This document shows positions 43,159 to 51,127 of a stretch of DNA of 64,000 nucleotides, piece by piece. How positions within the stretch are numbered: the stretch's first letter is position 1; each line of letters begins with the position of its first letter. The stretch lies in the NCBI RefSeq assembly GCF_030409945.1, contig NZ_JAUFQV010000024.1:124001-188000 (forward strand), read 5' to 3'. Made by a program: the position numbers and the translations under genes. Source of the stretch: Vibrio tapetis subsp. quintayensis (lineage in GTDB: Bacteria; Pseudomonadota; Gammaproteobacteria; Enterobacterales; Vibrionaceae). The notes below the pieces were generated by a model. It was given only the letters and a program-made list of their open reading frames with translations. It was not told the origin of the DNA and made no database searches.

Positions 43159-44088
43159 TTAGTTCACATCAATAACAATCTTGCCACGAGTACGGCCAGA
43201 TTGGCTTTGCAGATGTGCTTCCGCAATTTGTTCTAGAGGAAAGCGGTGCTCAATAAGTGGCTTGAGTTGATCGAGTTCAACCAGCTTATTAAGTTCTTTG
43301 AGAATGCGGCTGCTCGGCTCAATAAACACAAATGCAGAACGAGCATTGTGCTCTTTTGCGACTGTCTCATCAGGCTGATCCACCACTGAAACTAAAATGC
43401 CACCTTCTTTCAGTAACGACCAAGATTGTTTCTGTACGTCGCCACCCATGGTATCGACCACAATATCAACGGCTTCTATCTGCTCACTCAGCGGAGCTTT
43501 TGAGTAATCAACCGCTTGGTCTGCACCAAATTCGACCAGAAGCGCCTGGTTTGCAGCAGATGCGGTAGCAATTACTGTTGCACCTTTTGCTTTTGCGATT
43601 TGGATAGCCAAGTGCCCTACACCACCCGCCCCAGCATGTACTAATACACGCTGGCCTTCTTGAACATCAGCAACATCAACTAAGCATTGCCATGCCGTAA
43701 TGCCTGCTAATGGCAGGGCTGCAGCTTGAGCAAAATCGAGCTTGGTTGATTTAAGCACTGCTTCGTCTGCTTTTACAGCAATGTAATCTGCGTAGCTACC
43801 ATTGCGATTGATAGCTGGACGACTGAATACTTCATCACCCACGTTAAACTCAGTAACATTGGCACCGACTTCTGCAACTACGCCTGACACATCCCAGCCC
43901 AGAGTGAATGGCATTTCGTAAGGAATAAACGCTTGTAGATACCCTTCGCGAATTTTCCAATCAACCGGGTTAATAGCCGCTGATTTTACCAGCACTAGAA
44001 TATCATCAGCATTAATCGCTGGCTTTTCCACTTGTTGTAATTGTAGCTTTTCAACGCCACCGTATTGTTGAATTTGAACTGCGCGCAT
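43159..44088 (-). CDS. NAD(P)-dependent quinone oxidoreductase-type alcohol dehydrogenase
   Basis: A zinc-independent MDR enzyme. The cofactor fold is GAGGVGHLAIQIAKAKGA, the GroES-like N-terminus has DVSGVVAEVGANV and no catalytic zinc-binding GHE motif. The start is ATG at 44088 because a GGAG lies 6 nt before it; the TTG at 44100 contains that site. It may reduce quinones or reactive carbonyls. It is next to ohr, so a stress role is possible. Confidence 0.85.
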   Translation of the reverse strand: MRAVQIQQYGGVEKLQLQQVEKPAINADDILVLVKSAAINPVDWKIREGYLQAFIPYEMPFTLGWDVSGVVAEVGANVTEFNVGDEVFSRPAINRNGSYADYIAVKADEAVLKSTKLDFAQAAALPLAGITAWQCLVDVADVQEGQRVLVHAGAGGVGHLAIQIAKAKGATVIATASAANQALLVEFGADQAVDYSKAPLSEQIEAVDIVVDTMGGDVQKQSWSLLKEGGILVSVVDQPDETVAKEHNARSAFVFIEPSSRILKELNKLVELDQLKPLIEHRFPLEQIAEAHLQSQSGRTRGKIVIDVN

Positions 44089-44146
44089 AGGTTTCTCCAA
44101 GAATTTATTATTTATGTAATCGTAGTATTAGGCTTGAATTTTACTC

Positions 44147-44569
44147 TTAAAGATCAACGCCATTTACGCTAAGTTTTACATCAATGTTTCCACGAACTGC
44201 GTTTGAATACGGGCAAACTTGGTGAGCGGTTTGAACTAGCTTCACCGCTTGCTCTTGCTCTAAATCCAACTCAACGGACAAGCTTACCGATAAAGCAAAA
44301 CCGCCTGTTTCATTGGGACCAATACCAACGGTTGACGTTGTTGGCGCAGACTTAATAGCCACCTTAGTTTCACGAGCCACGTGCAGAATCGCATTAGAGA
44401 AGCACGCCGCATAGCCAGCGGCAAATAACTGCTCTGGATTGGTTGCTTCACCCGAACCACCCATTTCTTTTGGATAGCTCAGATCAACCGCCAGCTTATT
44501 GTCATCAGTTGAAACGTGACCGTTACGACCAGCGAGTGCTTTTGCAGATGTAGTGTAGAGTGCTTTCAT
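44147..44569 (-). CDS. ohr: Organic hydroperoxide resistance protein Ohr
   Basis: This OsmC/Ohr thiol peroxidase of 140 residues reduces organic hydroperoxides using two cysteines, one in AACFSNAILHVAR and the other in HQVCPYSNAVRG. Divergent from an OhrR/MarR repressor gene, with two palindromes between. Confidence 0.95.
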   Translation of the reverse strand: MKALYTTSAKALAGRNGHVSTDDNKLAVDLSYPKEMGGSGEATNPEQLFAAGYAACFSNAILHVARETKVAIKSAPTTSTVGIGPNETGGFALSVSLSVELDLEQEQAVKLVQTAHQVCPYSNAVRGNIDVKLSVNGVDL

Positions 44570-44624
44570 GATTCGTTCCTTTTTGTATTCATTATTATTT
44601 AATTGTAAATTGCCATCAATTTAA

Positions 44625-44634
44625 TTGTGCACAA
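44625..44634. promoter_or_regulatory. OhrR operator 1
   Basis: The 10-bp palindrome TTGTGCACAA lies between ohr and ohrR, closer to ohr. It is repeated exactly at 44683-44692. Confidence 0.75.
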
Positions 44635-44682
44635 CTTTATTTTCAATAATAGTAATTGAATCTAATCAGGTGTGCAAGTATA

Positions 44683-44692
44683 TTGTGCACAA
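44683..44692. promoter_or_regulatory. OhrR operator 2
   Basis: ATTGTGCACAAT is a 12-bp palindrome (44682-44693) whose core matches operator 1. It lies ~27 bp before the ohrR start. The two centres are 58 bp apart. Confidence 0.75.
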
Positions 44693-44718
44693 TTAGTTTA
44701 AATTGAGTGATACCAGCT

Positions 44719-45162
44719 ATGACAGATTCTTCTAAAGACGCTCATCTACTGTTAGATAACCAAGTGTGCTTTTCTCTCTATAGCGTCTCGAACGCCATGA
44801 GCAGAGCCTATCAGCCAATGCTGAAAGCTCTGGATTTAACTTACCTTCAGTACATTGTGATGATGATATTGTGGGAGGAAAAATCAATGAACGTTAAAGA
44901 GCTGGGGCAAAAGACCCGGTTAGACTCAGGAACATTAACGCCATTACTTAAGCGTTTGGAAGTGAAAGGGTATGTCACCCGAACACGCAGCCAAGAAGAC
45001 GAACGAATTCGGATTATTGGTCTGACGGAACAAGGCTTACTATTGCGAGAACAAGCAAAAGACATCCCGTCTAACATGATGTGTATGTCAAAAATGGACA
45101 TTGAACAACTACAACAGCTGAAACAAGATTGTGATCGGTTACTAGATAACCTGACGAACTAG
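44719..45162 (+). CDS. ohrR: MarR-family organic peroxide sensor OhrR
   Basis: A ~147-residue MarR protein. The reactive Cys lies in NQVCFSLYSVSNAMSRAY, the sensing position of OhrR, and the winged helix is LGQKTRLDSGTLTPLLKRLE with the arginine-rich wing RTRSQEDERIRI. Oxidation of Cys releases it from DNA. The ATG at 44719 is favoured over a GTG 12 bp earlier, though neither has a clear ribosome binding site. Paired divergently with ohr. Confidence 0.9.
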   Translation: MTDSSKDAHLLLDNQVCFSLYSVSNAMSRAYQPMLKALDLTYLQYIVMMILWEEKSMNVKELGQKTRLDSGTLTPLLKRLEVKGYVTRTRSQEDERIRIIGLTEQGLLLREQAKDIPSNMMCMSKMDIEQLQQLKQDCDRLLDNLTN

Positions 45163-45176
45163 CGTATTCAAGCATT

Positions 45177-45207
45177 AAAAAAGAACGCATATCGCGTTCT
45201 TTTTTTG
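45177..45207. terminator. Bidirectional terminator after ohrR
   Basis: AAAAAAGAACGC and GCGTTCTTTTTT around a short loop. Confidence 0.88.
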
Positions 45208-45219
45208 TTTTGAAAATAC

Positions 45220-45480
45220 TCATTTAAGAGGATCATTATCCGGCAGCGCCTTATGTATCCACATCGCCAATCGTTTTTTAACGCTCGGCCCATCCAGTTT
45301 GTCTTCCGGCAGTGGTGCGATCTGATTCACTCCAACTAAAAATAAGTACACCGCTTCAGTCTTTAACGGTGGTGGAGACATAGGTAAATCAAACCCTTGC
45401 AGTTTCGCCATTTTACAACCGACTTCTAGAGCCTTTTTCACTAACTTGTCTTCGTTGCGCAGCTTAGTCGTTTTCGACAT
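45220..45480 (-). CDS. Small conserved protein (DUF5062-like)
   Basis: This 86-residue protein begins MSKTTKLRNEDKLVKKALEVG and ends RLAMWIHKALPDNDPLK. The sequence resembles the DUF5062 family known from vibrios, but I give this as recollection only. It is mostly helical and soluble, with no signal or membrane segment. Function unknown. Confidence 0.65.
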   Translation of the reverse strand: MSKTTKLRNEDKLVKKALEVGCKMAKLQGFDLPMSPPPLKTEAVYLFLVGVNQIAPLPEDKLDGPSVKKRLAMWIHKALPDNDPLK

Positions 45481-45655
45481 ATCATCGCCTTCCTTTATAT
45501 CGATTGAATAATCAGTATATCAAACAGCGAACCCTGCATGGGCATATTCATCTCAAAACTCTCGCATATTCTCACCTCGATATCCCAGACGTGTACTGAC
45601 TCACACTGCGATATGTCCTGCTCGATTTTTCCTTGCTATTTTCAGGCTCTCGGCC

Positions 45656-45684
45656 AAAAAAAAAGAGCGCATCAGCGCCCTTCT
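45656..45684 (-). terminator. Terminator after yfcL
   Basis: Minus strand GGGCGC-TGAT-GCGCTC followed by nine T. Confidence 0.88.
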
Positions 45685-45706
45685 AAATTCTCTTATCTGA
45701 AATCAA

Positions 45707-45979
45707 CTAAGCTTGCGCAGAATGCATTAGCTGCTGCCAAATATCCATGACTATGATGCTGTCAGCAGGGGTCAGTTCAGATTTTGCCTGCTCGATGCTT
45801 TGTTCAACACGAGCTTGAAGCTGTGCTATTTCTGTTTCACCTTCGTTTTCACAAGCGGCTGCCGCCAATGAAATATGGCCACGTAAGTAACCACCAGCGA
45901 ACAGTTCGTCATCCGATGCCGTTGTGACGGTTGCATCAATTAAAGTCAGTAATTTCTCTTCAAACTCAATAATCATCAT
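45707..45979 (-). CDS. yfcL: YfcL family protein
   Basis: A 90-residue protein that matches YfcL along its length: FEEKLLTLIDATVTTASDDELFAGGYLRGH. Function unknown. It is next to epmC, as in E. coli. The second Met (45976) may be the real start, as GAGA then sits 5 nt before it. Confidence 0.9.
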   Translation of the reverse strand: MMIIEFEEKLLTLIDATVTTASDDELFAGGYLRGHISLAAAACENEGETEIAQLQARVEQSIEQAKSELTPADSIIVMDIWQQLMHSAQA

Positions 45980-45999
45980 GGTCTCTAATTTATTTACTT

Positions 46000-46530
46000 T
46001 TATTTCACTATAAACTGCGTCACGTCCAGTGGAGCGACATGGTAAAACGATCTTAGCGCTTCCGACAGTTGTTTCACACGAATCGGCATGCCTTGCTCTA
46101 AAATCAGGCCGACTTCCTTGTGAACTTTCTGCATAAAGGCAATTCTATCTGGTTCAAAATCGCCATGTAGATTGTCACAGCTTACGTTAAATGGAAAGCC
46201 CGCACTCACAGACAATATCCATTCATAAGCTTGAGGCCGAATTTCAACTTTCTCGAATTCTGATTGAACCTGTTCTGTACGTCCATCAGGTTCATACCAG
46301 TAACCAAAGTCTTCTAGTAAGCGGCGTTTCGGGCCAGCCACACACCAGTGGGCGATTTCATGAAGTGCTGACGCATAAAACCCACGAGCAAAAACAATAC
46401 GATGATGTGGATTTTTATCGTCCGCAGGCAGATAGACAGGTTCATCCCCCCCTAGCTCCAGCTTGGTATTGTATTCATTTAAAAAAGTGCGATTAAACAC
46501 ATCAATCATATCTTGGTATTGGAAATTCAT
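46000..46530 (-). CDS. epmC: Elongation factor P hydroxylase
   Basis: This hydroxylates the beta-lysylated residue of EF-P (YfcM family). The metal-binding motif ALHEIAHWCVAG near residue 57 is typical, followed by FGYWYEPDGRTEQVQSEFE. 176 residues. yfcL lies 21 bp downstream on the same strand, so they form an operon. Confidence 0.92.
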   Translation of the reverse strand: MNFQYQDMIDVFNRTFLNEYNTKLELGGDEPVYLPADDKNPHHRIVFARGFYASALHEIAHWCVAGPKRRLLEDFGYWYEPDGRTEQVQSEFEKVEIRPQAYEWILSVSAGFPFNVSCDNLHGDFEPDRIAFMQKVHKEVGLILEQGMPIRVKQLSEALRSFYHVAPLDVTQFIVK

Positions 46531-46711
46531 TTTGGGTAATTATCAATAAACTTAGGGTGTATTTTCCTTGCTTTGGCGCATTTGTAAAGCCATGGAATTT
46601 CTTTGTAAAATAGCATTAGATTTTCTAATGGAAAGTCACCGCGATTTTGCTCGCATTATTGTCTTAACCCCACTAGAATTGCGTTTTTCTTGCAGCTTGG
46701 TGTATTAAAAA

Positions 46712-47335
46712 ATGTTGTTAAGTGTTCTCTACGTCATAGGCATCACAGCGGAAGCGATGACTGGAGCGCTCAGTGCTGGGCGTAAAAACATGGATTGGTT
46801 TGGTGTAATGTTTGTCGCAAGTGCAACGGCCATTGGCGGTGGCACCGTGCGTGATATTTTATTGGGTCACTACCCACTGACTTGGGTGAAACATCCCGAG
46901 TTTTTGGTTATCACCTGTGTGGCAGGGGTTCTCACCACTGGCGTTGCTAAGTGGGTGATCAAGTTGAAAGGCTTGTTCATTCGATTAGATGCATTAGGCC
47001 TAATTGTATTTAGTATTATCGGCACTCAGGTTGCGATTGATATGGGGCTTCATCCAGTAATATGTGTGGTTTCGGCCATTGTTACCGGGGTTTTTGGTGG
47101 CCTATTACGTGACCTTATTTGCCGACAGTCGCCGTTGGTGTTACACCACGAGCTTTATGCATCCGTTGCTATGATTGCATCTATCATGTACCTAACTTTA
47201 CTGCATTTTGAAGTCGATGACGTAACCAGCACGCTTGCTACGCTTGTTGTTGGTTACTTACTGCGCATGGCCGCGGTAAGATTTAAGTGGCGATTGCCTT
47301 CATTTCAATTGGAAGGTGAAGGGTCTTTGCATTGA
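46712..47335 (+). CDS. TRIC-type cation channel family protein (UPF0126)
   Basis: A 207-residue membrane protein with about seven helices formed by two TRIC repeats. Signature glycine-rich segments are AIGGGTVRDILLGHYPLTW and GVFGGLLRDLICRQSPLVL. Bacterial TRIC proteins are thought to pass K+ or other cations; a role as a glycine transporter has also been suggested. Here it sits between epmC and aroC. Confidence 0.88.
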   Translation: MLLSVLYVIGITAEAMTGALSAGRKNMDWFGVMFVASATAIGGGTVRDILLGHYPLTWVKHPEFLVITCVAGVLTTGVAKWVIKLKGLFIRLDALGLIVFSIIGTQVAIDMGLHPVICVVSAIVTGVFGGLLRDLICRQSPLVLHHELYASVAMIASIMYLTLLHFEVDDVTSTLATLVVGYLLRMAAVRFKWRLPSFQLEGEGSLH

Positions 47336-47390
47336 GAGTTGAAGTTCTAAAAACTAGATTTAAGAGCGACATGCAAAAGGTTAAATGAAT

Positions 47391-47428
47391 AAAAAATCCC
47401 CAACGGCTTAGGCGGTTGGGGATTTTTA
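47391..47428. terminator. Bidirectional terminator between TRIC gene and aroC
   Basis: AAAAATCCCCAAC and GTTGGGGATTTTT around a short loop. Confidence 0.92.
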
Positions 47429-47455
47429 TTTTAAAGCTATAAAACAGGCTGTGTA

Positions 47456-48541
47456 CTAGATCTTAGGGGTTTCGGTTGTTACGCCGAAGTTTTGGCCACG
47501 ATGACGCAGTAAGTGATCGAGCAGTACAATCGCGAGCATGGCTTCGGCGATAGGTACGGCACGAATGCCTACGCATGGGTCGTGACGGCCCTTGGTGATC
47601 AATTGAGTCGGTTCACCTGCACGGGTGATGGTATCTCCAGGCACTGTAATACTTGAGGTTGGCTTAAGCGCAATGCTGGCTACAATATCTTGCCCTGTTG
47701 AAATGCCACCTAAAATACCACCAGCATGGTTACTGCTGAAGCCTTCAGGCGTTAATGGATCACGGTGTTCGCTGCCTTTTTGATTCACAACGTCAAAGCC
47801 ATCACCGACTTCCACGCCTTTTACAGCATTGATACTCATCAGAGCATGGGCAATATCCGCATCAAGGCGATCAAAGATTGGCTCTCCAAGACCGACAGGA
47901 ACATTAGTAGCTACAACACAAAGTTTAGCTCCAATGGAGTCGCCTTCTTTTTTAAGGCCACGGATTAGTTCATCCAATGCGTCTACTTTATCGACGTCTG
48001 GGCAGAAAAATGCGTTATTTTCAATCTCGTCCCAGTCGACTTTATCAATAGTGACATCGCCCATTTGAGATAAGTAAGCGCGCACTTCCACACCAAATTC
48101 TTGTTTCAGATATTTCTTAGCAATCGCACCGGCAGCAACACGCATGGCCGTTTCACGCGCCGACGAACGGCCGCCGCCTCGGTAATCACGTACACCATAC
48201 TTTTGGTGGTAGGTATAATCAGCATGTCCTGGACGGAACTTGTCTTTAATCTCAGAATAGTCTTTAGAACGCTGATCGGTGTTTTCAATCAGCAGACCAA
48301 TTGACGTGCCTGTTGTTTGCCCTTCAAATACACCCGCAAGAATTTTCACTTCATCAGCTTCACGACGCTGTGTAGTGTATTTTGATGTTCCTGGCCGGCG
48401 ACGGTCTAAATCGACCTGAAGATCGGCTTCAGTGAGCTCTAACCCTGGTGGGCAGCCGTCAACAACGCAACCCAATGCGATACCGTGGCTTTCACCGAAT
48501 GTCGTTACACGAAAATGTTGTCCAATGCTGTTTCCTGCCAT
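47456..48541 (-). CDS. aroC: Chorismate synthase
   Basis: This makes chorismate from EPSP with reduced FMN, the last shikimate step. [24 protein letters not shown] and [19 protein letters not shown] are the family motifs. The ATG at 48541 ([12 protein letters not shown]) has AGAGGAAG upstream; a more distal ATG would add 7 residues. Length 361. It follows prmB, as in E. coli. Confidence 0.97.
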   Translation of the reverse strand: MAGNSIGQHFRVTTFGESHGIALGCVVDGCPPGLELTEADLQVDLDRRRPGTSKYTTQRREADEVKILAGVFEGQTTGTSIGLLIENTDQRSKDYSEIKDKFRPGHADYTYHQKYGVRDYRGGGRSSARETAMRVAAGAIAKKYLKQEFGVEVRAYLSQMGDVTIDKVDWDEIENNAFFCPDVDKVDALDELIRGLKKEGDSIGAKLCVVATNVPVGLGEPIFDRLDADIAHALMSINAVKGVEVGDGFDVVNQKGSEHRDPLTPEGFSSNHAGGILGGISTGQDIVASIALKPTSSITVPGDTITRAGEPTQLITKGRHDPCVGIRAVPIAEAMLAIVLLDHLLRHRGQNFGVTTETPKI

Positions 48542-48663
48542 TACTTCCTCTGTGCGTATCAAGAATGATGATAGCCGTGCTCACTCACTCTTGATTACGT
48601 TTAATTCAATTTTTCGTGCTTTCATAGTGTCGTTATACGGTTTGCTTGTAAAGCCCCTAAAAA

Positions 48664-48693
48664 CAAAAAACGCCAGCAAATTAGGCTGGCGTT
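48664..48693 (-). terminator. Terminator after prmB
   Basis: Minus strand AACGCCAGC and GCTGGCGTT arms around 7 nt, then six T. Confidence 0.85.
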
Positions 48694-48746
48694 CGGTATT
48701 TTTGATGTTGTTTTGCAGTCGACGTTACTTCATCGATGCCTGTTTC

Positions 48747-49679
48747 TTAGTCGATGTACAGTGCAAATTCTGCTGCATGCTCGACCAGTTGTGCACGAGT
48801 GAGCATAAACACACCGTGACCACCGTTAGAGAACTCAATCCAAGTAAACGGAATGTCTGGGTATTGATCCATCATGTGCACCATAGAGTTACCTACTTCA
48901 CACACCAAGATGCCGTCGTCTGTTAGGTAGTTTGGTGCATTGGCGAGAATACGGCGAACTAATTTAAGACCGTCTGTACCCGCAGCAAGACCCAACTCAG
49001 GTTCATGAGTGAACTCTTCCGGCAAGCTGTTCATATCTTCTTCGTCTACATAAGGCGGGTTCGATACGATCAGGTTGTATTTATCTTTCGGTAAATCGCG
49101 GAACAGATCAGAGCGGATAGGGAAAACTTGCTGCTCCATGCCGTGGTCTTGAATGTTTTGCTCGGCAACTTCTAGCGCATCAGTAGAAATATCGATAGCA
49201 TCGACTTCAGCTTCAGGGAATGCGTGAGCACAAGCAATCGCGATACACGCACTGCCCGTACATAGGTCCATAATGCGAACAGGCTCTTCCACCAACCAAG
49301 GTTGGAATTGCGCTTCGATTAACTCACCAATTGGCGAACGTGGCACAAGCACACGCTCATCTACGAAAAACTCTAAACCACAGAACCAAGCTTTATTGGT
49401 TAAGTAAGCCGTTGGTGTACGCTCATTAATACGGCGCACCACACGCTCTACAATGCGTAAACGTTCACTGCTTGTTAGGCGAGAATTTAAAACATGTGGC
49501 GGAACATCAATAGGAAGATACAAGGTCGGCAAGATTAGTTGAACCGCCTCATCCCACGCATTATCAGTACCGTGGCCATAAAAAAGTCCGGCCGCATTAA
49601 AGCGACTTACAGTCCAACGAATCATATCTTGAAGCGAATGTAGCTCAGAAACCGCTTCTTCTACAAAAATCTTATCCAA
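48747..49679 (-). CDS. prmB: 50S ribosomal protein L3 N5-glutamine methyltransferase
   Basis: This methylates a glutamine in ribosomal protein L3. The catalytic NPPY motif lies in [13 protein letters not shown], and the SAM site is [15 protein letters not shown]. 310 residues. It is divergent from smrB and upstream of aroC, as in E. coli, though a terminator separates it from aroC. Confidence 0.95.
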   Translation of the reverse strand: MDKIFVEEAVSELHSLQDMIRWTVSRFNAAGLFYGHGTDNAWDEAVQLILPTLYLPIDVPPHVLNSRLTSSERLRIVERVVRRINERTPTAYLTNKAWFCGLEFFVDERVLVPRSPIGELIEAQFQPWLVEEPVRIMDLCTGSACIAIACAHAFPEAEVDAIDISTDALEVAEQNIQDHGMEQQVFPIRSDLFRDLPKDKYNLIVSNPPYVDEEDMNSLPEEFTHEPELGLAAGTDGLKLVRRILANAPNYLTDDGILVCEVGNSMVHMMDQYPDIPFTWIEFSNGGHGVFMLTRAQLVEHAAEFALYID

Positions 49680-49733
49680 ATTTGCCTCCGAATAGCGTTA
49701 CAATGGTGCTATTCCTATTTGTTTTAGAACCCC

Positions 49734-50264
49734 ATGAGCAAGAAAGACACCGACATAGACGATGACTTCGCCTTATTTAAAGGCGCCGTACAGGGCGTAA
49801 AAAAGTTGCAACAGGATACCATAATCCAGCAACCAAACCGAAACCCGATACAAAAAGAAGTCCAACGCACAAAAAAAGAAGCCTCCGACAACGAGTTTTT
49901 CTTCTCAGATGAGTTTGTCCCGCACCTTAGCGAAGACGGACCGACCCGTTACGCGCGTTCAGATGTGTCTAAATTTGAAGTAAAGCGATTGCGCCGCGGT
50001 GTTTACGTGCCTGATGTGTACCTGGATATGCATGGCATGACGCAGCAAGAAGCAAAACGAGAATTAGGCGCGATGATCGCCCATTGTATTAAGGAAAGCG
50101 TAGATTGTGCTTGCGTCATGCATGGCATTGGCAAACACATCTTAAAACAAAAAGTACCACTCTGGCTGGCACAACACCCTGATGTGATGGCCTACCACCA
50201 AGCTCCATTAGAGTTCGGCGGCAATGGCGCATTGTTGGTGTTGCTAAGCATTCCGGATAGATAG
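49734..50264 (+). CDS. smrB: SmrB, Smr-domain ribosome rescue nuclease
   Basis: SmrB cleaves mRNA between collided ribosomes in E. coli. The Smr domain (about 95-176) has DMHGMTQQEAKRELG and the MHGIGKHIL segment. An N-terminal extension of ~90 residues, needed for ribosome recognition, is present. 176 residues. Divergent from prmB. Confidence 0.93.
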   Translation: MSKKDTDIDDDFALFKGAVQGVKKLQQDTIIQQPNRNPIQKEVQRTKKEASDNEFFFSDEFVPHLSEDGPTRYARSDVSKFEVKRLRRGVYVPDVYLDMHGMTQQEAKRELGAMIAHCIKESVDCACVMHGIGKHILKQKVPLWLAQHPDVMAYHQAPLEFGGNGALLVLLSIPDR

Positions 50265-50271
50265 GGTAGTT

Positions 50272-50397
50272 AAGTTCTAAAAGCTAGGTGCGAAAAGCTA
50301 AGTAGAGCAAAGTGCAAAAGTGCAAAAGTGCAAATAAAGAACGCACAATCTCGCCTTTAGCACTTCGCCTTTAGTACTTCGCTTTTAGCACTTCCCC
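50272..50397. repeat. smrB-sixA spacer packed with short repeats
   Basis: The spacer contains a GCTAAAAGCTAG-type repeat (50274-50302, near-copy of 21917-21944), three tandem AGTGCAAA octamers (50311-50334) and three 14-bp CGCCTTTAGCACTT-like units (50352-50393). The last family is the reverse complement of the first (GTGCTAAA core), so the two arms face each other. I see no gene in it. Confidence 0.85.
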
Positions 50398-50402
50398 CCG
50401 CC

Positions 50403-50873
50403 TTACGGATGAATATGCCATGCAAATTCACCCTTACCACTTTGGGCGTCAAAGTTCGCGCAGACTAGCCCTGACGTTGGAAACATCGGCGGTGGCATGT
50501 CAGTGACAAATTCTGATGTTAGATAACCGACCAAAGGCAGGTGCGAAACCAGCAAGATAGACTCTAGTGATTGAGTTTCGGCTAATGCGCACACGTAGTC
50601 GTATACGTCTTCGGAATCTCCGTAGGGCGTAATGTCGTCACACGTTTCTACTCGACCATCTTTAGCAGAAAAAACTTGGGAGATTGTTTTCCAAGTTTGC
50701 TGCGCTCGAATGTATGGGCTAACAAGCACCAAATCAAACGTTTGATGTCCTTGCTTTGAACAAGCTTTAGCCACCAACAAAGACTGGTCAATACCACGCT
50801 GAGTTAACTCACGCTCTGAGTCTCGGCTTGCAAACATTTCTGCTTCACCATGACGCATAATAAATACTTTCAT
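50403..50873 (-). CDS. sixA: Phosphohistidine phosphatase SixA
   Basis: A histidine phosphatase of 156 residues that removes phosphate from phosphohistidine, e.g. in the PTS-Ntr system or ArcB. The catalytic motif is FIMRHGEAE and the second histidine is in LLVSHLPLVGYL. The start at 50873 (MKVFIMRHGEAE) is favoured over 50912, which adds an unconserved leader. Confidence 0.92.
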   Translation of the reverse strand: MKVFIMRHGEAEMFASRDSERELTQRGIDQSLLVAKACSKQGHQTFDLVLVSPYIRAQQTWKTISQVFSAKDGRVETCDDITPYGDSEDVYDYVCALAETQSLESILLVSHLPLVGYLTSEFVTDMPPPMFPTSGLVCANFDAQSGKGEFAWHIHP

Positions 50874-51127
50874 ACTGTGTTCCCGTAATGATTCTAAGCC
50901 AGAGTGATCCAATTAAACCTGACTTAGTACTGGTTACTACTGCTGACGGGAGAGTGTTGTTACCTAACAAAGGCAACAAACCGTGCACTCACTTTCACTA
51001 AGTATATCCCATTCGGTGTACAAGACTCTGACTGCGTTAACAAACCATTTAAAAAAAACAGCTTTCAGTTTGCAGCACGTCATAACCTAGTCATAATTAA
51101 AGCAATTGCATTTTCGGAGACCTTCTC

